Below, piece by piece: positions 54,286 through 62,800 of a stretch of DNA of 64,000 bases. The DNA lies in contig NZ_JBGQOJ010000002.1 of the NCBI RefSeq assembly GCF_052119585.1, positions 124,001 to 188,000 on the forward strand, read 5' to 3'. The notes beneath the pieces were generated by a model. That model saw nothing but the letters and a program-made list of their open reading frames with translations, was not told where the DNA came from and did not search any database. The translations under genes were made by a program, and so were the position numbers. Position 1 is the stretch's first letter. Every line of letters starts with the position of its first letter. Source of the DNA: JBGQOJ01 sp052119585. GTDB lineage: Bacteria; Pseudomonadota; Alphaproteobacteria; Rhodobacterales; Rhodobacteraceae.

Positions 54286-55611
54286 ATGCAACGATATGTC
54301 TTGATGCTTTCGGGGTTTTGCGCGCTTGCCGTGCTGGCCATCCTGTTCCTTCTACCATCCCCGACCGTCCGCTTCGAGGGAGAGCTGGCGATGATGGAAC
54401 CCGATGACGCGCTGGTCCGGCTGAACAGGGCGTCCGATGCAACCGAATTCAGCGATAATCTCAGCCTGACCCATGCCGATCTTGCGATGATGTCCGGCGA
54501 TATGGCGACGGCGCGACGTGCGCTGGTGCGTCTGAGCGGGGTAAAGCCCCTGACCGCGCTGGTGCAGGACGATCTGGCAGAGATCGCGCGGATCAACGGC
54601 GACCTGTCCGGCGCGATCACCCATCTGACCGCAGCCTATGCCGACACGCCAACGCCCGAGCGGCGCAAGGCGCTGGGGCTTTACCACCGGATCGGGCAGA
54701 ACAAGGCCGCCGAAATTACGGTGCTGCAATCGGTGCCACCCCGGCGCCTATCCGATTGGGAAGTGATCCGGCTGGCGGATCTGTTGTCGTCCACGCGCCA
54801 GTTCGAACCGCTGGAGGCACTGTATCGTGTGGTGGCGGCGGGCGAGACGAAGGTGGCGGATGCGTTCAAGATGCGGCTGGTGGATTTTCTGGTGGAAACC
54901 GGCCGCCCCGATGATGCAGCGGCGGTTGCCCTGATCTGGTATAGGGATGCGGATTACGATCAGGCCCCGCTGGACATTGCGGTGCCGGTTCTGATCGGGC
55001 GGGGCGCAATCGCGCAGGCGGCGGCGCTGGCCCTGCGGGCCTTGCAGTCGTCCCCCGACACCGGCCACAGCATGATCCTGACCTTTGCCAAGAGCGGGCA
55101 CCGTGCGATTGCGCTGGAATTGCAGCGCCGCAATCTGGCGCGGTCCCTTGTGGTGTCGAACGAGGAATGGGCGACCTATACCGTCATGGCCGAAATGACA
55201 GGCGACCTGCGCGGGCTGCGACAGGCGCTGTCCTCACGCACGCAAAGCCGGATAGAGGAAGATGTGCTGATCCCGGTTCTGATGCAGTTCCTGCGCTATC
55301 AGGGGGCGGGGGCGTTGACGCCCTACCGGGCCTTGTTGACACCGGCCCTGTTGCGCAAAGCCCCGTTGATCGGCGCCGCATGGGCCCGCGCCCATCACCG
55401 CACGGCAGAGGCTTATGCGGATCTGGTCAGCGCGGCACAGCAACCCCTGAGCGATTGGGACAAGGATATCTGGGTCTATACCGCCAACACTCTGCGCGGG
55501 ACGGACGCGTTTGCGGGCTTGTTGGGGGGGGCGGTGCAGGACCCGCGCCTGTTGGACGCGCTGCGCGGCAGCTTTATTGCAAGGCTTGATCCGGCATCAA
55601 TTCCGAACTAG
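54286..55611 (+). CDS. PelB-like TPR protein without outer-membrane barrel
   Basis: 441 aa from ATG 54286, 15 nt after the pelA stop, with AGGGAAA upstream. An N-terminal hydrophobic anchor (VLMLSGFCALAVLAILFLLP) exposes the rest to the periplasm. Helical pairs in the TPR style run to the end: LTHADLAMMSGDMATARRAL, LAEIARINGDLSGAITHL, VDFLVETGRPDDAAAVALIW. PelB in Pseudomonas is nearly 1,200 aa, with TPRs that bind PelA followed by a beta-barrel; here only the TPR part exists. It probably tethers PelA to the export complex. Its last 38 nt overlap, tail to tail, the GH114 gene. Confidence 0.7.
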   Translation: MQRYVLMLSGFCALAVLAILFLLPSPTVRFEGELAMMEPDDALVRLNRASDATEFSDNLSLTHADLAMMSGDMATARRALVRLSGVKPLTALVQDDLAEIARINGDLSGAITHLTAAYADTPTPERRKALGLYHRIGQNKAAEITVLQSVPPRRLSDWEVIRLADLLSSTRQFEPLEALYRVVAAGETKVADAFKMRLVDFLVETGRPDDAAAVALIWYRDADYDQAPLDIAVPVLIGRGAIAQAAALALRALQSSPDTGHSMILTFAKSGHRAIALELQRRNLARSLVVSNEEWATYTVMAEMTGDLRGLRQALSSRTQSRIEEDVLIPVLMQFLRYQGAGALTPYRALLTPALLRKAPLIGAAWARAHHRTAEAYADLVSAAQQPLSDWDKDIWVYTANTLRGTDAFAGLLGGAVQDPRLLDALRGSFIARLDPASIPN

Positions 55612-56680
55612 GCGGATAAAGCCTGTCGAACGCCTCGTTCTGTGCGACATAGGGAACAAAGCCGACCTTTGCCGCGCGCGCGGTTATATCGTCTTGCAGA
55701 CGCGCCGTGCCCTCGTCCTGAAAATGGCTGGTGTAATCCAGCGAGAGCACCTTGACCCCCCGATGCTGGTAATCCTCTTGCAGGGCCTGCACGGTCTGCG
55801 CCTCTGTCGCAGAACCAAAGATGTTCTCCATCAGGATCGCGTCGATCGACCCAAGGTAGCTGGCAAACCTGGCCTGTGCGGCCTTATCATCGCTGTCCGG
55901 TCCGGCGTCGCGCCCGATGTAGGCCCCGTTGTTCACCACAATGATCGCGCCACAGGGCGATTCCTTTGCGCGGGCCGATATCTTTTGCACCAGCGCCATC
56001 ATCGCGCGGGCATGGCCGGGCGCGGATTGCGGACCATCCACCGGCATGCCATCGGGCCAGTCCAGCCCCGTGCCGGTGCCAAAGCTGTAATAATGCAGCA
56101 CGTCGTCCAGAAACAAACCGTTGAACCCCAGCGCCATCAGCCGGTCGACGCGCTCCAGCAGGATCGCCTCCCACTCTGGCGTCCAGTAGGTGGCCAGACG
56201 TTCGTCATGGGCGGTCCGGGGGCCGAACCAGTTGCGCGGATCGGTGCTTTGGCTATTCACCCAATAGTCGCGGTAGTCCTCGATCTCGGCAACATTGAGA
56301 TAGGCGATCACCGGCCGCGTGCCATCGCGGCTTATCATTGCGACCTCGTCCTTGGTGAACAGCTGTTCGCGCCCGTCTGCGGTGTGCAATGCGCCGACCT
56401 TGCTGGCCTCGACAATCAGCAACCCGTGGGGGGCCTTGGCAAGGTCAGCCGCCGAATACCCGTCGCCCCAGTATTGCACCCCGAACCCGCGGGCCAGCGC
56501 ACGGGTCAGGGCACCGCCCCGTGTGGGTGTGGCGCAGGGTGTCAGGGGGGGCGTCGGGTTGAACAGGCGCACCAATGGCTCTGCCGAGGCTTGCCCCAGC
56601 AGCGCGATCCCACCCCCAAATCCCACTCCGAATCCGGCGGCGGCGCAGGTCATGATCAACAGTTTTCTCAAATCGGTCAC
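55574..56680 (-). CDS. GH114/PelA-hydrolase-like endo-alpha-1,4-galactosaminidase
   Basis: 368 aa if started at GTG 56680, which gives a proper signal peptide (RKLLIMTCAAAGFGVGFGGG... ending QASA-EP). The TIM-barrel motifs of GH114 are visible: VIAYLNVAEIEDYRDYW near 125 (catalytic acidic residue) and LGFNGLFLDDVLHYYSF near 192, with IIVVNNGAYIGRDAG near 260. Such enzymes cleave alpha-1,4-linked galactosamine polymers, the chemistry done by the N-terminal domain of Pseudomonas PelA. That domain is missing from the PelA encoded here, so this gene probably supplies it as a separate secreted enzyme. Its stop overlaps the PelB-like gene by 38 nt. Confidence 0.85.
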   Translation of the reverse strand: MTDLRKLLIMTCAAAGFGVGFGGGIALLGQASAEPLVRLFNPTPPLTPCATPTRGGALTRALARGFGVQYWGDGYSAADLAKAPHGLLIVEASKVGALHTADGREQLFTKDEVAMISRDGTRPVIAYLNVAEIEDYRDYWVNSQSTDPRNWFGPRTAHDERLATYWTPEWEAILLERVDRLMALGFNGLFLDDVLHYYSFGTGTGLDWPDGMPVDGPQSAPGHARAMMALVQKISARAKESPCGAIIVVNNGAYIGRDAGPDSDDKAAQARFASYLGSIDAILMENIFGSATEAQTVQALQEDYQHRGVKVLSLDYTSHFQDEGTARLQDDITARAAKVGFVPYVAQNEAFDRLYPPSSELMPDQALQ

Positions 56681-56715
56681 TTCTTTACGAACAGGCACTG
56701 AACATCGTCTCAAAT

Positions 56716-56747
56716 CCCCGCGCCGATCCAAAACAAGCGGCGCGGGG
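56716..56747 (-). terminator. 10-bp hairpin after galE
   Basis: CCCCGCGCCG (56716-56725) pairs perfectly with CGGCGCGGGG (56738-56747) around a 12-nt loop. It begins 8 nt past the galE stop on the minus strand and is followed by ATTTGAG, a weak T-run, before the glycosidase start. It probably reduces read-through from galE into the glycosidase gene. Confidence 0.7.
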
Positions 56748-56754
56748 CGTCTTG

Positions 56755-57873
56755 TTAGTGGTGCAACCTATCGGGCGCGACCAGCGGCGGTTGCGGCAGG
56801 GGGCTGTACTCTGCCATCTTGCCATTGGGTCGCGTCCGCGACGGCGGCATCTTTTCTGCGGCCTGAACCCGGGAATTAAAGGCCCACTGATCCTGACACA
56901 TCCGGTCCAGCCCGAACGTCGCTCTCCATCCCAGACATTGCTTTGCATAGGACGGATCGGCCACAGAGGCGGCGGCGTCACCGGCACGTCTGGGCACTAT
57001 AGCATAGGGAATCGGAAATCCGCAGGCTTTCGAGAAGGCCTCGATCACCTGAAGAACGGTGTAGCCTGTGCCGGTACCAAGGTTGATGCGCCGGTGCTGC
57101 CCTGTCTCGTTTTCCGACATCATGCGCCGGATCGCGGCCACATGCCCCTTTGCCAGATCGACAACGTGGATATAGTCGCGCATCCCGGTGCCGTCGGGGG
57201 TGTCGTAATCACCGCCAAAGACCTGGACACGGTCGCGTTCGCCCGCGGCGGTCTGCGCCACAAAGGGGAACAGGTTGTTCGGGATGCCGCGCGGGTTTTC
57301 CCCGATCAGCGCGGTTTCATGGGCGCCAACGGGGTTGAAATACCGCAACGAAATCGCCGCGAATGTCGGGTCAGAGGCAATAAGGTCGTCGATCATTTCC
57401 TCGATGATCAGCTTTGTGCGGCCATAGGGATTGGTGACACTGACCCTGGCGGATTCGGTCACAGGCAGGGTCTTGGGAATGCCGTACACCGTGGCCGAGG
57501 ACGAGAACACCAGCCTGGACACGCCGGCCCCCTTCATCGCCGTCAAAAGCGAGATCGCGCCGTTCAGGTTGTCACCGAAATACAGCATCGGGTCGGCCAC
57601 GGATTCACCCACCGCCTTTTTGCCCGCCAGATGGATCACCGCATCCACATTGTACATCCGCAAGACCCGTTCCACCGTGCCACGGTCGCGCACATCGCCG
57701 GTCACCAGCGACACATTGCGCCCTGTGATCCGTTTGATCCGGCGCACGACATCAGGGTCGGAGTTTTCAAAGTTATCAAGAATTACAACGCGGTATCCGG
57801 CATCCAATAGTTCCGTCACCACATGCGAACCGATATAGCCCGCGCCGCCTGTCGCCAAAATACATTTTGTCAT
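56755..57873 (-). CDS. galE: UDP-glucose/UDP-GlcNAc 4-epimerase
   Basis: 372 aa from ATG 57873. An extended short-chain dehydrogenase: NAD loop ATGGAGYIGSH at the N-terminus, VIHLAGKKAVGES near 80, active-site SSSATVYG near 122 and YGRTK (Tyr-x3-Lys) near 149, then RYFNPVGA and GMRDYIHVVDLAKGH. It would interconvert UDP-Glc/UDP-Gal or UDP-GlcNAc/UDP-GalNAc; beside the pel genes the latter makes sense, since Pel contains GalNAc. A Pro-rich tail of about 25 residues at the C-terminus is longer than in most GalE proteins. Confidence 0.93.
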   Translation of the reverse strand: MTKCILATGGAGYIGSHVVTELLDAGYRVVILDNFENSDPDVVRRIKRITGRNVSLVTGDVRDRGTVERVLRMYNVDAVIHLAGKKAVGESVADPMLYFGDNLNGAISLLTAMKGAGVSRLVFSSSATVYGIPKTLPVTESARVSVTNPYGRTKLIIEEMIDDLIASDPTFAAISLRYFNPVGAHETALIGENPRGIPNNLFPFVAQTAAGERDRVQVFGGDYDTPDGTGMRDYIHVVDLAKGHVAAIRRMMSENETGQHRRINLGTGTGYTVLQVIEAFSKACGFPIPYAIVPRRAGDAAASVADPSYAKQCLGWRATFGLDRMCQDQWAFNSRVQAAEKMPPSRTRPNGKMAEYSPLPQPPLVAPDRLHH

Positions 57874-57907
57874 GGACCGTTCCCCATCCTTAAATCAACA
57901 TCCAAAA

Positions 57908-57926
57908 CCGGCTCTCCAGCAGCCGG
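57908..57926 (-). terminator. Rho-independent terminator after glmS
   Basis: CCGGCT (57908-57913) pairs with AGCCGG (57921-57926) around a 7-nt loop. On the minus strand it is followed at once by TTTTGGATG. It starts 8 nt beyond the glmS stop and separates glmS from galE, so galE may have its own promoter or rely on read-through. Confidence 0.75.
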
Positions 57927-57933
57927 AACGTCA

Positions 57934-59757
57934 CTATTCCACCGTCACCGACTTCGCGAGATTGCGCGGCTGATCGACATCGGTCCCCTTGGCCAAGGCC
58001 GTGTGATAGGCGATCAGCTGGATCGCTACGGCATAGGTGAAGGGGGCAATGAACGGGTCGGTTTGCGGCAGGGTCACGCTGCGCCAGGCGTCCTGCCCAA
58101 GCTGAGCGATCCCCGCCGGATCGCTCAACAGCGCGACGCGCCCCTTTCGGGCCATGACCTCGCGCAGGTTCGACGACATCTTCTCGAACAAGGCGTCATG
58201 CGGTGCCAGCGCGATCACCGGCATCGCCTCGTCCACCAGGGCGATGGGGCCATGCTTCAGTTCGCCTGCGGCATAGCCTTCGGCGTGGATATAGGTGATC
58301 TCCTTCAGCTTCAGCGCGCCTTCCAGCGCCATGGCGTGCATCTGCCCGCGCCCCAGAAACAGGACGTCCTTGGCATCGGCGATATCGGAGGCAAGACTGG
58401 CCAGCGCCGGTTCCAGTGCAATCGCTTCGGCCAGAATGCGCGGCACGGTGGACAACAGGCCGATCAGGCGCAGTTCCTCGGCGCGGTCGATCGTTCCGCG
58501 TTGCTTTGCCACCAGAATGGCAAGGGCCGCGAAGCAGATCAGCTGTGCCGAGAACGCCTTGGTCGAGGCCACCCCGATTTCGGGGCCGGCGTGGATCGGC
58601 ATGGAAATATCCGCCTCGCGCGCGATGGTCGAGCTGCTGACATTGACCAGCGCAAGCGTCTGCTGCCCGCAGGATTTCGCATAGCGCAGCGCCGCCAGCG
58701 TGTCGGCGGTTTCGCCCGACTGGCTGACCACAAGCGTGACGCCGCCCTTGGGCAGTGGCGGCTCGCGGTAGCGGAATTCGGATGCAATGTCGATTTCGAC
58801 GGGCAGTTTTGCCAGTTGTTCGAACCACGTTTTAGCCACATGCCCCGCCAGATAGGCGGTGCCGCAGGCGATGATCGTCAGGCGCGGGATCGCCGCCCAG
58901 TCCAGCGCCTTGGCGGCGCAATCGACGGTCTGGTCGCTGCGCGAGATCCAGAACCCCAGCGCACGCGCGGCAACTGTGGGCTGTTCGTGAATTTCCTTGG
59001 CCATAAAGTGCCGGTGCTGGCCCTTGTCGGCAATCATCGTCTCCAGCGAGACAGTGTTGACGTCGCGGGTCACGATGCTGCCTTCGGCGTCGTGGATGCG
59101 GACCGAATTTCGGGTGATGACCGCCCAGTCGCCTTCGTCAAGATAGGCGATGCGGTCGGTCAGCGGCGCCAGCGCGATGGCATCCGACCCGACAAAGGCC
59201 TCGCCGTCGCCATAGCCGATCACCAAGGGCGATCCGCGGCGGGCACAGATCATCAGATTATCGACCCCTTCGAACATCAGGCAAAGGGCGTAGGCCCCCT
59301 TAAGCCGTGCGATGGTCGCGGCGGCGGCGTCCTCATGCGCCAGCCCGCGCCGCAGCATCGACGCGCAAAGCGTCGCGATGACCTCGCTGTCGGTTTCAGA
59401 GGAAAAACCCCAACCCTCGGCAGTCAGTTCGGCGCGCAGATCCAGGTAGTTCTCGATGATCCCGTTATGGACCACGGCCACCGGACCTGCGCGATGAGGA
59501 TGGGCATTTGCCTCGTTTGGCAAACCGTGAGTGGCCCATCGGGTATGACCTATGCCGCTGCTGCCCATCAGGGGCTGTTGTTCCAGCAAGGCAGCAAGCG
59601 ACGATAGTTTTCCACTCGCGCGACGCCGGTCCATTGATCCCTTGTGGACAGAAACCATACCCGCGCTGTCGTAGCCGCGGTATTCAAGCCGTCCAAGTGC
59701 CGCCATGATGATCGGCGCCGCAGGACGATTGGCCAGCACACCAATAATTCCGCACAT
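57934..59757 (-). CDS. glmS: Glutamine-fructose-6-phosphate aminotransferase
   Basis: 607 aa from ATG 59757, so that Cys2 is the N-terminal nucleophile (MCGIIGVLANR), as the family requires; GGGAG lies upstream. The glutaminase domain shows GIGHTRWATHG and VVHNGIIENY; two SIS isomerase domains follow (VVSQSGETADT near 350; FLGRGQMHAMALEGALKLKE near 465), ending PRNLAKSVTVE. It makes glucosamine-6-phosphate, the entry to UDP-GlcNAc and thus to Pel precursors. It could be the housekeeping copy or a pathway-specific second copy; without the genome this is open. Confidence 0.96.
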   Translation of the reverse strand: MCGIIGVLANRPAAPIIMAALGRLEYRGYDSAGMVSVHKGSMDRRRASGKLSSLAALLEQQPLMGSSGIGHTRWATHGLPNEANAHPHRAGPVAVVHNGIIENYLDLRAELTAEGWGFSSETDSEVIATLCASMLRRGLAHEDAAAATIARLKGAYALCLMFEGVDNLMICARRGSPLVIGYGDGEAFVGSDAIALAPLTDRIAYLDEGDWAVITRNSVRIHDAEGSIVTRDVNTVSLETMIADKGQHRHFMAKEIHEQPTVAARALGFWISRSDQTVDCAAKALDWAAIPRLTIIACGTAYLAGHVAKTWFEQLAKLPVEIDIASEFRYREPPLPKGGVTLVVSQSGETADTLAALRYAKSCGQQTLALVNVSSSTIAREADISMPIHAGPEIGVASTKAFSAQLICFAALAILVAKQRGTIDRAEELRLIGLLSTVPRILAEAIALEPALASLASDIADAKDVLFLGRGQMHAMALEGALKLKEITYIHAEGYAAGELKHGPIALVDEAMPVIALAPHDALFEKMSSNLREVMARKGRVALLSDPAGIAQLGQDAWRSVTLPQTDPFIAPFTYAVAIQLIAYHTALAKGTDVDQPRNLAKSVTVE

Positions 59758-59810
59758 GTCCCTGTTCTCCCATCTGAAATTCTTGCAAAAAATCCGGCCT
59801 ATCTGTCCTG

Positions 59811-59830
59811 ACCCCCGAAAATGCGGGGGT
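59811..59830 (-). terminator. Hairpin between the RTX gene and glmS
   Basis: ACCCCCG (59811-59817) pairs with CGGGGGT (59824-59830), loop AAAATG. It lies 13 nt past the RTX gene stop. A TTTTTT run follows on the minus strand but only about 25 nt later, just before the glmS ribosome site, so termination may be partial. Confidence 0.55.
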
Positions 59831-59842
59831 GGTGGCACCCGC

Positions 59843-62800
59843 TTAAACCAGCGGGATGTCCTGATAGATGAAGTCCGTGGTGTCGTTGACGCCCGTCGCG
59901 GTCAGCCCCGCGAACAGCAGGGTGTCGCCCGTGGCAAAGCTCATCAGCAGCCCCTCTGTCGTTTCCGCGATGGTAGTCGAGGCAAAGTCGAAGGCACCGA
60001 ATTCCACCTGATCCACGCCGGTTGCAAAATCGAGGATGATGTCCTGACCCGTCGTCGGAACAAACACGAAGGTATCCGCGCCAGCGCCACCGTTCATGGT
60101 GTCGTTGCCGGTCCCGCCCTCGATACGGTCCGCGCCGCTGCCGCCCAGTATGACATCCGATCCGGCAGATCCGACAACGGTCGCGCCCGTGGTATAGCCA
60201 AGGCTGACCGCATGATCCGCCAGCGTGTCGAAGGCCAGCGTCACAAGGTCGCCGTTGACCGAACCGCCATCCGCGCCGGTGATGACAACCGCATCCGTGC
60301 CCTGCGCCCGCAGATCGACCACCACATTGCCCTTGCCGTTGAATGCGAATTCAAGGTTCGATCCGTCGCCGCTGACCGACAGAAGATCGCCGCGCATCGG
60401 CAGAAGGGTCAGATGGGTCACATCGACCGCGACCGGGCCGGTGGTGATCTGGAATGTGCCGCCGGACGCGGGCAGGAACACCTGATTGTCGTCATAGGCA
60501 TACCAGTCCGCGACGCTGGCAATCGTCGTCGCGCCGTCACCGATGGTAAGTGCGAACGACCCCGCATCGCTGGATCCAACCGTCGCGGTGATCACGTTGC
60601 CCGCCTGTGTGACGCTCAGGTCACTGGCCGCAAAGCTGGCAATCCGCGAGGCAAGCTCTGCTCCGGTGACAAATTCTGCCCCGTCTGCCGCAGCCTGCGC
60701 GATCACCGCCTCGAACATCTGCAAGTTATAGTTCAGCTGAACCGCATCCCCAAGGTTCCAGTTCGTGGGGCCGTAATCATGCCACGGAAAGGCGATGATC
60801 GGCGTCGTGCCATGGGTTGTGATTTCAGCATATTCCGCCGCCCAGACCAATGCGGCCTCGGCTGCGGTCAGCCCCTGGAACCCGACAAGCGAAAAGTCGA
60901 ACGACATGTTCGGCGCCAGATAGACCTTGTCGGTCAACTCGGGCGTCAAAAAGCCGAACCCCCCGGGATAGCCCGCGCCGGTGCCGGAATATCCACCGCT
61001 CATATAATTGAAGAACTGGATGATCTGCTGCGATGCGTCCAGCTTTTCAGGCGCGCCGGGCACGGCTGTGCCGGTGATGGTGATGCCCAGCTCCTGCTCG
61101 ATCTTCAGCTTGGAATAGTCGAACTGGAAGGTGAACGAGGTCAGCAGCAGCGCCTGTTCCGCATTGCTTAATGTCCAGGGATCAACCGCGTTCGGATTGG
61201 CCGGATTGACCTTTGCAAGGATCGCCAACAGCTCTGGTGTGTCCGCGATCAGCAGATTGGTGTCCTCGGGGTGGGTCCAGCTGTGCGTGCCGATTTCATT
61301 TTCCAGCGCAAGCAACTGATCATAATAGGGTTTCGAGATCGACCAATCGGTTGTCTGATCCGGCGGATTGGCGCCGATGTTGATGTAATAAGAACCGACA
61401 AACCCGTAGGTGTCATACCAGTTCTGAAGGATCGGCAGCAGCGCATCGTAGATGCCCGGTGTCTGCTCCTGCACGTCGTAAACCTCTTGCGACTGGTCCA
61501 TGTCGGTGCGCGAATAGAACAGCGATGTTCCGCGCGTCATCGCCAAAGACACGTCAACCGCATCGCCGTTCACGACCCAATCTATGGCCTCGCCCAGAAT
61601 GTTGGTATTGCCCATGACCGCATCCGAGGAGAAATGCACATTGCGCGCGGCGGTCGTGGTGGCGATGGCGGCGGCATAGGCATCAGAGGTCACCCCGTCG
61701 GCCGACACGATCTGGTTGAACAGAACCTCGCCCGCGTTTGTCACATCGGAAAACCGCTGGTAGGAGATGTTGGCATATGTCCCGACAAGCTCTCCGGTGC
61801 CATAGCCATCCAGAATGGGGTTCGTGCCGTCCAGCGCCACCAGATCAAAGCCCTGCGTCGTGCCGAACCCGTCCAGTGTCACCCCCAACAGCGCCTTCAT
61901 CCGCGCATAGGAATCGCCCGCGATCGCGGCGCCTGTCTCGTCGTTGGTCATAAAGTTGCCCGCAGCGATCAGCCCGACGCCGTAGACCTGCGTGGCCAGC
62001 GTCAGCGCCTCGGTGATCGCCGCCAGATTGGCGCTTTCGACATTCGAGAAGCCGGGAAAGACGATGGCGTCATAGCCGGTCAGGTTGGCCACATCCAGCA
62101 AGTCCGCCTCTGACAGCACGTCAAACGGAATGCCCCCCTGCATCGCCTGATTTTGCGCCGACAGGAACAGTTGGCCATAGGCGGTCTTGTCGTAGAAATT
62201 ATTCGCCGAGGTCTCGGAATAGACGATGGCCACGCGCAACGCCGGGTTTGCCTCGACCGGGATGGTGGGCGAACTTACAAAGATGTCCGTGGTGGCGTAG
62301 TCGCCCGGCAGGAAGACCGCGTTGTTCACATCGGCATAGACCCGAACCGCGTCGGGGCTGCCTGCCATCAGGTCTTTGGCCACCGCGATTTCGATCACGC
62401 TTTTGTCGGCGTTGTAATGAAAATCAAGCGCGGACACAAAAGTCTGGCCCGCGTCGCCGGTATACAGCCCGACCTGTCCATCGGCGGCGATGTTGATGTT
62501 GTATTCCGCGCCCCCCGTCAGCCCAAAAATCTGGTGGCCGGTCGCACGGTTCAGGTCGGTGTCCAGCCAGATGGTGGTGTTGCCGCCAATCGCAACCGCA
62601 TCCGCCGTCAGCGCAAAGACAAAGGCGTTGCCCTGCACATCGCCATAAAAGCCGAAACCGTCGGTTCCGGTGGCGGCCGTGTCCAGTCGTGTCGCGGCAA
62701 GGTCCCAGTCGTTCAACACACCGTCCAGCGTCACCGCGCCATAAGTGACCAGCGGCGCGCTGCCGACAAAGAAGTTCACATTGGCATAGTCGTTGGGCAC

